From Metabacillus arenae (GTDB lineage Bacteria > Bacillota > Bacilli > Bacillales > Bacillaceae), in the NCBI RefSeq assembly GCF_014773385.1, contig NZ_JACXAI010000007.1, positions 124,001-188,000 on the forward strand: DNA of 64,000 nt, written 5' to 3'. Positions 45,388-54,403 of this stretch are shown here, piece by piece. Under the pieces are notes generated by a model, which searched no databases, was not told the DNA's origin, and was given only the letters and a program-made list of their open reading frames with translations. The number at the start of each line of letters is the position of its first letter. Within the stretch, counting starts at the first letter, position 1. The position numbers and the translations under genes are program-made.

Positions 45388-47286
45388 TTAAACAATGCTA
45401 TATTCTTTGTTTGTACCATGTACAGTGTTAGTGAAGCTGTATTTATCTTCTATAAATACTTGATGCCACATCATAAAAATGATGATGCTCCATATTTTTC
45501 TGCTATTGTCGTGCTTCCCTTGAACATGCTCTTCTAAAAGTTTAAATGCATAACTCTTATCAAGCAGATACTCTGTCTCACTCTCTTTTATCAGTTTAAT
45601 AGTCCAATCATACATTTCATCTTTCAACCAATTGCGTAGCGGGACAGGAAAGCCTAGTTTTTTACGGTTTAAAACATGCTCTGGAATTATCGTTTCAGCT
45701 GCTTTTCGTAAAATATATTTTGTTGTCTGATTTCTCGTTTTCCAATCCCCCGGGATACTTGAAGCGACTTTAAATATTTCTTTATCTAAAAATGGAACTC
45801 TCAACTCTAAAGAATTGGCCATCGTCATCTTGTCAGCCTTTAAAAGAATATCTCCCTTTAACCATGTTTGAATATCAATGTATTGCATTTTTTCAATCGC
45901 CGCTAATTCCGCAGCATCTTCATAATAATGTCGGATCAGTTCTAAACTGTCATACGAATTTTGATATCCCGTTAGTAAATGAAATTTCTCTTCCTCAGAA
46001 AATATTTTTGCGTTTCCACAATATCTTTCTTCTAATGGAGTACAGCCTCTTAGTAAATAGTTCCTTCCCTTAATATGTGAAGGAATGTTTTTCACAACTG
46101 AACGTATTGAACGTTTCATCCCTTTTGGAATATAAGAAAATGGTTTTAAAGCAAGAGGCTCACGATAAATATTGTATCCGCCAAATAATTCATCTGCCCC
46201 TTCCCCAGAAAGAACAACCTTTACCTTTTTCCTTGCTTCCTTGGCTAAAAAATAAAGTGGAACAACAGAAGGGTCTGCAAGGGGATCATCTAAATGCCAA
46301 ACGATTTTCGGAAGAGCACTCATAAATTCATTTGGTGTCACATTATATTTGTGATGGGGCAGGTTTAACTTTTCAGCTGTTTCAGCAGCAACGTCCATTT
46401 CATTATAGCCGTTCACATCAAATCCTACCGAAAATGTATTAATGTTTGGATTAAATTCCTTTGCAATTGAAACAACTATTGTTGAATCAATTCCCCCAGA
46501 TAGAAAGCTTCCTAAAGGGACATCACTTCTCATATGTACTTTAACCGAATCAAATAATGCTTCTTGGATGTCCCCAATTAGCCGATTTTCCTCTTTAGGA
46601 ACTGGTGAAAGCTTAGGTATCCAATACTTATGAAAGTTTATCTCTTTACCTGGACGAACTTGAACATGGGTGCCTGGCACTACCTTCTTAATATCCTTTA
46701 TCATTGACATTGGCTCTGGTACATATTGATAGGTAAAGTAATGCTGCAAGGCTTCCAGGTTTAATTCCTTTTGCTTCATAACTTCCAAAATACTCTTTTT
46801 CTCTGAAGCAAAAAGAATCGCATTATTGCTAGGATAGTAATACAGAGGTTTAATACCAAATGGATCCCTTGCTCCAAATAAAGATTTCTTCTGCTTGTCC
46901 CAAATTAAAAAGGAAAACATTCCTCTTAATTTATTAGGAGTTTGATCTCCCCAATTCTGATAGGCCGCTAATATCACTTCAGTATCAGAAGTAGTTTCAA
47001 AATGATACCCTTCCTCTGTCAGCTCGGCCTTTAACTCTAAATAATTATAAATCTCGCCATTGAAAATGATCCAGTAACGCTCGTTATCATACGATAACGG
47101 CTGCTGGCCATTTTCAACATCAATAATACTCAGCCTGCTGAACGCCAAATTGACATATTCATCTGAATAATAGCCTGTCTCATCGGGGCCTCTATGATCA
47201 ATTTTTAAATTTGCCTGCTTAATAGCGGTTGCCCAATCTACATTCGCTTTTGAGCCGGTGTGCAGAATACCTACAAAACCACACAT
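45388..47286 (-). CDS. asnB: Asparagine synthetase (glutamine-hydrolysing)
   Basis: AsnB makes asparagine from aspartate with glutamine as nitrogen donor. The 632-residue protein starts MCGFVGILH, with the essential Cys2 of the glutaminase domain, so the ATG at 47286 (AGGAGTG upstream) must be the start rather than the GTG three codons earlier. DHRGPDETGYY (about 31-41) and the ATP-pyrophosphatase loop FLSGGIDSTI (about 258-267) are intact. Length equals that of B. subtilis AsnB. Confidence 0.95.
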   Translation of the reverse strand: MCGFVGILHTGSKANVDWATAIKQANLKIDHRGPDETGYYSDEYVNLAFSRLSIIDVENGQQPLSYDNERYWIIFNGEIYNYLELKAELTEEGYHFETTSDTEVILAAYQNWGDQTPNKLRGMFSFLIWDKQKKSLFGARDPFGIKPLYYYPSNNAILFASEKKSILEVMKQKELNLEALQHYFTYQYVPEPMSMIKDIKKVVPGTHVQVRPGKEINFHKYWIPKLSPVPKEENRLIGDIQEALFDSVKVHMRSDVPLGSFLSGGIDSTIVVSIAKEFNPNINTFSVGFDVNGYNEMDVAAETAEKLNLPHHKYNVTPNEFMSALPKIVWHLDDPLADPSVVPLYFLAKEARKKVKVVLSGEGADELFGGYNIYREPLALKPFSYIPKGMKRSIRSVVKNIPSHIKGRNYLLRGCTPLEERYCGNAKIFSEEEKFHLLTGYQNSYDSLELIRHYYEDAAELAAIEKMQYIDIQTWLKGDILLKADKMTMANSLELRVPFLDKEIFKVASSIPGDWKTRNQTTKYILRKAAETIIPEHVLNRKKLGFPVPLRNWLKDEMYDWTIKLIKESETEYLLDKSYAFKLLEEHVQGKHDNSRKIWSIIIFMMWHQVFIEDKYSFTNTVHGTNKEYSIV

Positions 47287-47631
47287 ATATTTCACTCCTA
47301 ATCTCGATAAAAAAAGTTAAACATCCTTCAACTATTGGACTTCGTAAGTCGGCAAAAAGTTACATCGTGATGGTATAAAAGACAGATACTGTAATTTTTC
47401 CCTATATTTCGCACTGTATAATTAAAAATTATACATTAAAACCCCTCATATTCATACCTAATCCCTATTTATTTTTAAAGAATTAATAAGACATACTAAA
47501 GGTGATTTATTAATATTTCAGAACGAAAAACTCTGGGGAGGTTAGATACTGGAGCTGTGAGAAAGATCGTTTCTTAAATAGGTATTTTTCAGGTGGATAA
47601 AAGGTTTATTATCATACATAGAAAAACAGTC
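47287..47631. other. Spacer between metK and asnB
   Basis: No gene seen. GAACGAAAAACTC at 47521-47533 followed by TACTGGAGCT (47549) resembles a much decayed end of a family-1 repeat. The asnB promoter should lie in the AT-rich part near 47420-47290. Confidence 0.35.
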
Positions 47632-47656
47632 AGGACCACCCTGACTGTTTTTAAGA
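47632..47656 (-). terminator. Terminator of metK
   Basis: AAAACAGTCAGG pairs with CCTGACTGTTTT around a very short loop, directly after the metK stop. Confidence 0.8.
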
Positions 47657-48859
47657 TTATAACTTTTGAGCTTGCTTTGCTAAGATTTCCGCCTTGTCTG
47701 TTCTTTCCCATGGGAGATCAAGGTCATTTCTGCCAAAGTGCCCATAAGCAGCAGTTTGTTTATAAATTGGGCGGCGAAGATCCAGCATCTTAATGATACC
47801 AGCCGGACGCAAATCAAAGTTGTTACGAACCACTTCAATTAGCACTTCCTCAGGCTCTTTTCCTGTTCCTAGTGTATCAATTGAAATAGAGACAGGCTGA
47901 GCAACTCCAATTGCATAAGCTAATTGGACTTCACATTTTTCAGCAAGTCCTGCCGCAACAATGTTTTTGGCAACATAACGAGCTGCATAGGCTGCTGAGC
48001 GGTCCACTTTTGTAGGATCCTTTCCAGAGAAAGCACCGCCGCCGTGACGGGCATAACCGCCATACGTATCAACAATGATTTTACGGCCTGTTAAACCAGC
48101 ATCTCCTTGGGGTCCGCCAATAACGAAACGGCCTGTTGGATTAATAAAGTACTTAGTATTCTCATCCAACAGCTCTTTTGGAACGACAGGATTAATAACA
48201 TGCTCCTTTACATTTCTCTGGATTTGCTCTAAAGAAATTTCGGGATGGTGCTGAGTTGAGATAACTATCGTATCAATGCGAATAGGCTTGTCGTTTTCAT
48301 CATACTCAACAGTAACTTGGGTTTTTCCATCTGGACGTAAATATGGAAGAATATCTTCTTTCCGAACCTCTGTCAATCTTCGGGCCAGCTTGTGTGATAA
48401 AGAAATCGGAAGCGGCATTAATTCCTTTGTTTCATTACAAGCAAATCCAAACATTAACCCTTGGTCCCCTGCACCAATGGCCTCAATTTCTGCATCAGAC
48501 ATTTGCCCTTCGCGAGCTTCAAGCGCCTGATCGACACCCATGGCGATGTCAGGTGATTGTTCATCAATAGAAGTCAACACTGCACACGTTTCAGCATCAA
48601 AGCCATATTTTGCACGAGTATACCCTATCTCTTTTATTGTGTCTCGTACAATTTTTGGAATGTCAACATAAGTGCTCGTTGTAATTTCTCCGCTAACTAG
48701 TACTAATCCAGTCGTCACAGAAGTTTCTGCAGCAACACGGGCATTCGCATCTTTAGATAAAATAGCATCTAAAATGGAGTCTGAAATTTGATCACAAATT
48801 TTATCAGGATGCCCTTCTGTAACTGACTCTGATGTAAATAGACGGCGTTTGTTGGTCAT
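47657..48859 (-). CDS. metK: S-adenosylmethionine synthetase
   Basis: MetK makes S-adenosylmethionine from methionine and ATP. The 400-residue protein has both signature motifs, [10 protein letters not shown] (about 119-128) and [16 protein letters not shown] (about 273-288), plus the N-terminal [16 protein letters not shown] (about 11-26) with the ATP-binding histidine. GGAGG precedes the ATG. A SAM-I riboswitch lies about 330 bases upstream, giving feedback control by the product. Confidence 0.97.
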   Translation of the reverse strand: MTNKRRLFTSESVTEGHPDKICDQISDSILDAILSKDANARVAAETSVTTGLVLVSGEITTSTYVDIPKIVRDTIKEIGYTRAKYGFDAETCAVLTSIDEQSPDIAMGVDQALEAREGQMSDAEIEAIGAGDQGLMFGFACNETKELMPLPISLSHKLARRLTEVRKEDILPYLRPDGKTQVTVEYDENDKPIRIDTIVISTQHHPEISLEQIQRNVKEHVINPVVPKELLDENTKYFINPTGRFVIGGPQGDAGLTGRKIIVDTYGGYARHGGGAFSGKDPTKVDRSAAYAARYVAKNIVAAGLAEKCEVQLAYAIGVAQPVSISIDTLGTGKEPEEVLIEVVRNNFDLRPAGIIKMLDLRRPIYKQTAAYGHFGRNDLDLPWERTDKAEILAKQAQKL

Positions 48860-49188
48860 TTACATAATCCTCCTCAAGAATTGAACTTAATTATATGTTT
48901 TGAGACGGAACTCGTTTCCCTATCCCTATTTTTACCTCAAGTAAAAATAAAGTTGTTGGCATGTTTTGTAAGTACAGAGGAAATATTGATCCAAACGAAA
49001 AGCATAGAATCGCGTCCTGTCAAACCTGGGATAACTAAAAGCTGGTAAGGACTAAAGCTGGACGACGGAAGACCGCATTAATGCTCATGATTAATTTAAC
49101 TTATTCTCCTATTAACTAAAAATAGATGGATAGAAGAAAAATATGCATTATTTTAGCATAAATCCGTTTCTTTTCCACTTACAAAATA
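48860..49188. other. Long metK leader region with decayed repeat
   Basis: The stretch lies between the riboswitch terminator and metK. AAACGAAAAGC at 48996 and AAAGCTGGACGACG at 49057 look like the two ends of a decayed family-1 repeat. No gene seen. Confidence 0.4.
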
Positions 49189-49466
49189 AAAAATCCTTCC
49201 CTGCAGAGCGCGAGGAAAGGATGTATCTTCGTCATAGCCTTTCACTCTTATCGATCAAGGGCCTGTTAAGCCTTGCATCAGGTTAGCACCTTTGCCCGGA
49301 AAATATCGGATGATGACGCTTGTATGTAATCGTGTCAGTCGTTTCTAACAAAATAGAAACATCATCTAAACAATCAATAAAGCGGTTCTTTCTCAGCCAA
49401 TTTCCATTGATAAGCAGGTTGCTGGGTTTCATAGGGCCTGTCCCTCCACCAGCTCAGGATAAGAGT
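49189..49466 (-). promoter_or_regulatory. SAM-I riboswitch (S-box) of metK with enlarged P3
   Basis: Minus strand: ACTCTTATCctGAG, GGTGGAGGGACaGGCCCTATG, AAACCCAGCAACC, then about 126 bases before AAAGGTGCTAAcctGatGCAA and the closing GATAAGAG (49245-49252). The aptamer spans 49245-49466. The terminator stem ATCCTTtCCTCGCG.../GGGAAGGAT with a U run lies at 49189-49226. The P3 region between GCAACC and GGTGCTAA is far longer than in the usual aptamer and contains its own hairpins (GTTTCT...AGAAAC; GATGATG...CATCATC). Confidence 0.93.
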
Positions 49467-49530
49467 ATCCGTTCAAGGTCATATAATAACTTACCACAGT
49501 GGGAAATGTCAATAGAAAAAACACATGCTA

Positions 49531-49730
49531 GAAGTGAACAGTCGTATATGGAATTTGATGAAATCAGCGAAAGAGCTGATTACACCTTATCTCATGGATT
49601 TTTTGGAGACTTAAACATTCTGATTGAAGGCAATCGGTGTCTCGCCGATTGCTTCTAATCTGACATCTCACCTCCGGCCTCTAGAAGTCAATGGTGGGAA
49701 ATGATGAAATCGGCCAAACTTTGATTTTTC
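49531..49730 (+). repeat. Family-2 dispersed repeat, copy 2 (A-B-A layout)
   Basis: Same order as copy 1: GAAGTGAACA...GATGAAATCAGCGAAAGAGCTGATT, then GCAATCGGTGTCTCGCCGATTGC, CATCTCACCTC, then AGAAGTCAATGGTGGGAAATGATGAAATCGG (quoted in pieces). GAAATCAGC with GCTGATT and GCAATCGG with CCGATTGC form hairpins. It lies between the metK riboswitch and pckA. Confidence 0.75.
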
Positions 49731-49796
49731 AAACCTCTTTTTCATTAAATAGTGAACCAATTTTAAGAATAAAACGTAAAATAAGCATATATAGTA

Positions 49797-49824
49797 TAGA
49801 CTATTAATTCTAATGTGTTATACT
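49797..49824 (+). promoter_or_regulatory. pckA promoter with CcpN-like operator
   Basis: TAGACT (49797-49802) and TATACT (49819-49824) are spaced 16 bases apart as -35 and -10. The 11 bases TGTGTTATACT (49814-49824) fit the CcpN site pattern TRTGHYATAYW exactly and overlap the -10. In B. subtilis CcpN represses pckA and gapB on glucose. Confidence 0.6.
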
Positions 49825-49891
49825 AATTGTAAGTTTACGAACTAAGGTTGGATTATTAATACAAGCGCAAAGCCAAAGGAAGGAGAAATAC

Positions 49892-51478
49892 ATGAAAACA
49901 ATTGAGGTTTCAAACGAATTGACTGAGCTATTAAAAGCGAAAAATACTTATCATAACTTATCTGTGTCAAAGCTTGTTGAAAAGGTTATAGAAAGAAAAG
50001 AAGGAACCATCACTTCAACTGGAGCAATCAGAGCTACTACAGGAGCTTACACAGGTCGGTCTCCTAAAGATAAATTCATTGTGAAAGAAAACTCTACGGA
50101 AAAAAAAGTTGATTGGGGCAGTGTAAATCAGCCAATTTCCGAAGAGGTTTTTGAAAAGCTATATGCGAAGGTTATCGACCATTTAAAAAATAAAGATGAA
50201 TTGTTTGTATTTGATGGATATGCAGGGGCTGATTACAAATACCGTTTACCAATTCGCGTGATTAATGAATTTGCATGGCACAATTTGTTTGCCCGGCAGT
50301 TGTTCATTCGTCCCGAGAAGGAGGAGCCAGCTGGAGATAAACTCCCCTTCACGATCCTCTCTGCACCAAATTTTAAAGCAGACCCGCTCGTAGACGGTAC
50401 GAATTCAGAAACCTTCATTATAGTTTCCTTTGAAAAACGTACCATTCTAATCGGTGGAACAGAATATGCTGGAGAAATGAAGAAATCAATTTTCTCGATT
50501 ATGAATTACTTATTGCCTGAAGAGGATATTTTCTCTATGCACTGTTCTGCCAATGTCGGTATTGAAGGCGATGTAGCTTTATTTTTCGGATTATCAGGCA
50601 CTGGAAAGACTACCCTTTCAGCTGATCCAAACCGAAAACTAATTGGGGATGATGAACACGGCTGGTCAAACTCCGGTGTGTTTAATATAGAAGGCGGCTG
50701 TTATGCAAAATGTATTAACCTTTCTAAAGAAAAGGAACCGCAAATTTTCAACTCCATACGATTTGGCTCTGTATTGGAAAATGTTGTCCTTGATGAGGTT
50801 TCAGGTGAAGCTGATTATGATAATACCTTCTTCACTGAAAACACTCGTGCTGCATATCCTTTAGATGCAATGGACAACATTGTGATGCCAAGTGTTGCAG
50901 GACATCCAAATACGATCGTCTTTTTAACGGCTGATGCATTTGGCGTGCTGCCTCCAATTAGCAAGTTAACAAAAGAACAAGCCATGTATCATTTTTTAAG
51001 TGGATATACTAGTAAGCTAGCAGGAACAGAGCGCGGCATTACATCCCCGGAAGCCACATTCTCTACATGCTTTGGATCACCTTTTCTTCCGCTTCCTGCA
51101 ACTAGATATGCCGAAATGCTTGGTAAAAAAATCGAAGAACATGACGTTAGCGTCTATCTCGTGAATACAGGCTGGACTGGCGGAGAATATGGGATCGGCA
51201 GCAGAATGAGTTTAAAATACACTAGAGCAATGGTTCTAGCGGCACTTGAAGGTGAGCTGGATCTTGTCGAGGAAACTGTTGATGAAACATTCGGGCTTCA
51301 TATTCCCCTCAATGTACCAGGTGTACCTGATGAAGTACTGCAGCCAGTAAAAACATGGGAGGATCAAGAAGCTTATTATCAAAAAGCTCAAGAGCTTGCC
51401 GCTAAATTTAAAGAAAACTTTAAAAAATTCGCCCATGTCCCAGGACATATTGAACAGCTTGGTGGACCTTTAGTATAA
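49892..51478 (+). CDS. pckA: Phosphoenolpyruvate carboxykinase (ATP)
   Basis: PckA converts oxaloacetate and ATP to phosphoenolpyruvate, the first step of gluconeogenesis. The 528-residue protein has the P-loop [15 protein letters not shown] (about 232-246), the metal site [22 protein letters not shown] (about 254-275, quoted in part), and [12 protein letters not shown] (about 52-63) for oxaloacetate. GGAAGGAG precedes the ATG. Control by CcpN is likely from the promoter. It stands next to a dicarboxylate-type symporter gene, which would supply its substrate. Confidence 0.96.
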   Translation: MKTIEVSNELTELLKAKNTYHNLSVSKLVEKVIERKEGTITSTGAIRATTGAYTGRSPKDKFIVKENSTEKKVDWGSVNQPISEEVFEKLYAKVIDHLKNKDELFVFDGYAGADYKYRLPIRVINEFAWHNLFARQLFIRPEKEEPAGDKLPFTILSAPNFKADPLVDGTNSETFIIVSFEKRTILIGGTEYAGEMKKSIFSIMNYLLPEEDIFSMHCSANVGIEGDVALFFGLSGTGKTTLSADPNRKLIGDDEHGWSNSGVFNIEGGCYAKCINLSKEKEPQIFNSIRFGSVLENVVLDEVSGEADYDNTFFTENTRAAYPLDAMDNIVMPSVAGHPNTIVFLTADAFGVLPPISKLTKEQAMYHFLSGYTSKLAGTERGITSPEATFSTCFGSPFLPLPATRYAEMLGKKIEEHDVSVYLVNTGWTGGEYGIGSRMSLKYTRAMVLAALEGELDLVEETVDETFGLHIPLNVPGVPDEVLQPVKTWEDQEAYYQKAQELAAKFKENFKKFAHVPGHIEQLGGPLV

Positions 51479-51518
51479 AGGGAGTAAGCTGAAACTGCTC
51501 CTAGTAAGGACATAATTT

Positions 51519-51562
51519 AAAAAACTGTTTGAACAGTTTAGTTGTTCAAACAGTTTTTTTTA
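51519..51562 (+). terminator. Terminator of pckA
   Basis: AAAAACTGTTTGAACA pairs with TGTTCAAACAGTTTTT around a short loop, with a T run of eight. Confidence 0.85.
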
Positions 51563-51620
51563 GTTTTACAAGAAAGCTTATGTTAAACCTCCCATCAGCA
51601 AGGTTTTTTCGTCACCATTG

Positions 51621-51729
51621 ATAGGTAGATGAGGCCCGCAGAATGGCGACACACAAATGTTGCCAAGGAAATGACGCTTTTAGTCTTTGCTCTTTTTCCT
51701 GTCTCTTGCGGGCAGTTATTTCCACCTAT
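51621..51729 (+). ncRNA. Candidate structured leader RNA upstream of the symporter gene
   Basis: Nested helices close a three-way junction: ATAGGT (51621-51626) with ACCTAT (51724-51729); GCCCGCA (51634-51640) with TGCGGGC (51707-51713); hairpin TGGCGAC (51644-51650) with GTTGCCA (51659-51665); and AGGAAA (51666-51671) with TTTCCT (51695-51700). It lies after the pckA terminator and 170 bases before the symporter ATG. A second hairpin (AGAGC...GCTCT inside CACT...AGTG, 51741-51780) follows. I compared it mentally with known riboswitch classes and found no fit. Confidence 0.45.
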
Positions 51730-51900
51730 TTTCTTTGCTTCACTGAGGGCAGAGCCATAAAGTTTTCAGCTCTTAAGAGTGGGATAATGGATAGTTCCAA
51801 TTATTTAACAATAATTTTCTATTTAAATATAATAATCAATATGTTATTTTTAGTATTATCTTTTTATAGAAAACACTTGTACGTTTTAGGAGGACAATGA

Positions 51901-53091
51901 ATGAAGTTTAAATTAGGACTTTTGCCAAAAATTATTTTTGCTATAGTATTAGGGATTATAGTTGGTTCGATTTCACCGGAGTGGCTTGTTAAAGGATTTG
52001 CTACGTTTAATGGACTGTTTGAAAACTTCATCGGGTTTGTAATCCCGTTAATTATCATTGGCTTTATTGCTCCAGGAATCGCACAAATTGGAAAAGGAGC
52101 TGGGAAGCTTTTAGCCTTAACCACTGCTTTCGCTTATGCATCTACGATCCTTGCTGGTTTGTTAGCATTCCTTGTTGGAAACAGGATTTTACCTGGCTTT
52201 ATTACAGGAAATAAATTACAAAGCATGGATAACCCAGAGGAATTTCTAATAGAAGGGTTTTTCAAGGTGGAAATGCCTCCGATTATGGGAGTAATGAGTG
52301 CATTATTATTTGCCTTTATTATTGGTATAGGACTTGCATCAATGAAGCAGGATACGCTGAAAAAAGCGTTTGAAGACTTTCAGTTAATTGTCGAAAAGCT
52401 AATTTCAGTTGTCATTATTCCTCTGCTTCCTGTTCACATATTTGGTATTTTTACAAACATGACGTACGGAGGACAAGTTCAATCGATTCTTTCTGTGTTT
52501 GCTAAAGTTTTCGTCATGATTATTATTTTGCATTTTGTCATGCTTCTTATTCAATATAGCATTGCTGGAATGATGAAAAAGAGTAATCCTTTTAAATTGT
52601 TAAAAACAATGGCACCTGCCTATTTCACAGCTCTTGGAACACAGTCATCTGCAGCAACCATTCCTGTTACGCTTGAGCAAGCAAAAAAGACTAATGTAAA
52701 GGAAAAAATAGCTGACTTTACAGTTCCTCTTTTAGCTACTATACACCTTTCAGGAAGTACAATAACGATTGTAAGCTGTGCACTAGGAGTTATGCTGTTA
52801 AATGGGACTACTCCGACCCTTGGAACGCTTATTCCGTTTATTTTAATGCTTGGGATTACAATGATTGCAGCTCCGGGAGTTCCAGGAGGAGCTGTGATGG
52901 CATCATTGGGTCTATTAGAATCAATGCTTGGCTTCAATGAGACAATGATTTCGTTAATGATTGCCTTATATCTTGCCCAGGATAGCTTTGGAACAGCAAC
53001 GAATGTTACTGGAGACGGGGCTTTAACGATGATGGTTGGAAGGTTCGGCAAGAAAAAGAAATTTCAAAAAGATCCTATAAAAACGGCATGA
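51901..53091 (+). CDS. Dicarboxylate/amino acid:cation symporter (DAACS family)
   Basis: The 396-residue transporter has about eight helices plus two re-entrant hairpins. Family motifs are seen: TALGTQSSAATIPVTLEQA (about 239-257, the serine-rich hairpin), STITIVSCALGVMLLNG (about 283-299), and AQDSFGTATNVTGDGALTMMVG (about 359-380, quoted in part), which carries substrate and sodium ligands. Relatives take up glutamate, aspartate, succinate or serine; the pckA neighbour favours a C4-dicarboxylate or aspartate, but this is inference. TTAGGAGG lies just before the ATG, behind a 340-base leader. Confidence 0.88.
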   Translation: MKFKLGLLPKIIFAIVLGIIVGSISPEWLVKGFATFNGLFENFIGFVIPLIIIGFIAPGIAQIGKGAGKLLALTTAFAYASTILAGLLAFLVGNRILPGFITGNKLQSMDNPEEFLIEGFFKVEMPPIMGVMSALLFAFIIGIGLASMKQDTLKKAFEDFQLIVEKLISVVIIPLLPVHIFGIFTNMTYGGQVQSILSVFAKVFVMIIILHFVMLLIQYSIAGMMKKSNPFKLLKTMAPAYFTALGTQSSAATIPVTLEQAKKTNVKEKIADFTVPLLATIHLSGSTITIVSCALGVMLLNGTTPTLGTLIPFILMLGITMIAAPGVPGGAVMASLGLLESMLGFNETMISLMIALYLAQDSFGTATNVTGDGALTMMVGRFGKKKKFQKDPIKTA

Positions 53092-53096
53092 TTGAT

Positions 53097-53137
53097 AAAG
53101 GGACTCTCCATTAAACGTGGATCAGTCCCTTTTTTAT
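53097..53137 (+). terminator. Terminator of the symporter gene
   Basis: AAAGGGACT pairs with AGTCCCTTT, followed by a T run. Confidence 0.75.
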
Positions 53138-53207
53138 TGTTATCGAATAGATTTACTTCGTAATAAAGCTTCCTTCTTATCTTAAGTTTTAATAGAAAAC
53201 CCGCCTG

Positions 53208-53450
53208 CTAATTTGTTGAGTTTAACGCGACCAGTTGATACGTGATTATGGTTTTATGGTTTTCCATTTCAACCTTTTTAATTAAGGCTTTACCTGATAC
53301 CTCCCCCTCTATTGTTTTACGAACCTCTAATGGAATATCGATAGGGTAAATGCGATATCCGTTTTTATGTAATTGAAAAATGTTCTCTTCTAATCGAATT
53401 TCCTTTCCTTTTGTGACAATCATGGTGTTAAATTCAACAGGCATCCCCAT
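53208..53450 (-). CDS. ytmB: DUF2584 family protein YtmB
   Basis: This 80-residue beta-rich cytoplasmic protein opens MGMPVEFNTMIVTKGKE and holds FQLHKNGYRIYPIDIPLEV. I recognise it as YtmB (DUF2584); function is unknown. GGAGCG lies before the ATG. It sits downstream of ytmA in the same direction, separated by 52 bases, as in B. subtilis. Confidence 0.82.
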   Translation of the reverse strand: MGMPVEFNTMIVTKGKEIRLEENIFQLHKNGYRIYPIDIPLEVRKTIEGEVSGKALIKKVEMENHKTIITYQLVALNSTN

Positions 53451-53502
53451 TAAGATCGCTCCTTTTTTTACCTTTTTCTCATTTTATCACGTTTTTTCAA
53501 TG

Positions 53503-54285
53503 TTACTGTTTTTTCATCCATGCTGTTAAATTCTTTACTACTGCCCTGTTCTCCTGCGGAGGAAAATAATGTGTATATTGGTTGAAGTACCAGCTTTCAA
53601 CTTGCTTGTTTAATTCCTTTAAACGATTTTCCAGCTTGTATGCATGCTGGGGGGAGACATTTTTATCTTTCCTGCCATGTATAATAAGAGTAGGAGCGCT
53701 TAATTTTTCCAATTGGTACAATGGTGTTCTCCATTTATAACGCTCTGGAAATTTGGTCGGGGGCCCGCCAATCACTCGTTTCATCATTCTTCGCAGATCT
53801 TTTCTTTCAATATAAGTTAAAAACATATCAGAAACACCGCCCCAAGTCACAACAGATCGTATCTTTTGTTCATGTATAGCTGTCAGAAGCGCCATAACTC
53901 CTCCCCTTGAAAAACCGAAAACATGAATTCTCTCAGGATTTACACGCGGATGCTCCTTGAGCAGCTCGACTGCGGTGATGGCATCGTGCCGATCGTCACC
54001 GGCAAAATCTTCATTTCCTTGACCACCTTGGTTTCCTCGGTAAAAAGGAGCCATGACGACAAAGCCTTCTGAAGCAAACTGGATGATTCTTCCGGGTCTG
54101 ACCATACCGACATTTTTAATGCCTCCTCTCAAGTAAAGGAATCCATCAATGATTTCATCACCGTTTGGAACAGCTAATAACCCTTTAATTTTTAATCCTT
54201 TTGATTGATAGGTTATTAAACTTAATTCCACACTTGGGTTAGGAGAAGGGAATAACTGCTTATGAATAATAGTTCCTTCCTTCAA
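53503..54285 (-). CDS. ytmA: Alpha/beta-hydrolase of the prolyl-oligopeptidase type (YtmA)
   Basis: The 260-residue peptidase-like hydrolase has the nucleophile elbow FGFSRGGVMALL (about 124-135, serine 127), DKNVSPQHAY with the aspartate region (about 210) and a histidine in YNQYTHYFPPQE-like sequence (here YFNQYTHYFP, about 236). No propeller domain is present, so it is a short S9-like enzyme with unknown substrate. The TTG start at 54285 has only a weak AGAAGTG site; no better start is evident. Confidence 0.8.
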   Translation of the reverse strand: MKEGTIIHKQLFPSPNPSVELSLITYQSKGLKIKGLLAVPNGDEIIDGFLYLRGGIKNVGMVRPGRIIQFASEGFVVMAPFYRGNQGGQGNEDFAGDDRHDAITAVELLKEHPRVNPERIHVFGFSRGGVMALLTAIHEQKIRSVVTWGGVSDMFLTYIERKDLRRMMKRVIGGPPTKFPERYKWRTPLYQLEKLSAPTLIIHGRKDKNVSPQHAYKLENRLKELNKQVESWYFNQYTHYFPPQENRAVVKNLTAWMKKQ

Positions 54286-54403
54286 TTACATTTCACTTCT
54301 TTCTGCACATATAGGCATTCACACATTTTTCTTCTTACACATATTTTATTTTAAGAACTTACCCTTAATCAACATGGTGAAATACACCAAGGAGGATGAC
54401 AAG

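Noticed and set aside
49320-49658. A 112-codon frame across the SAM riboswitch region
   Set aside because: It runs antisense through the S-box and into the family-2 repeat, with no ribosome-binding site.
52620-53051. A 143-codon frame opposite the symporter gene
   Set aside because: Shadow of the real membrane protein on the other strand; no ribosome-binding site.
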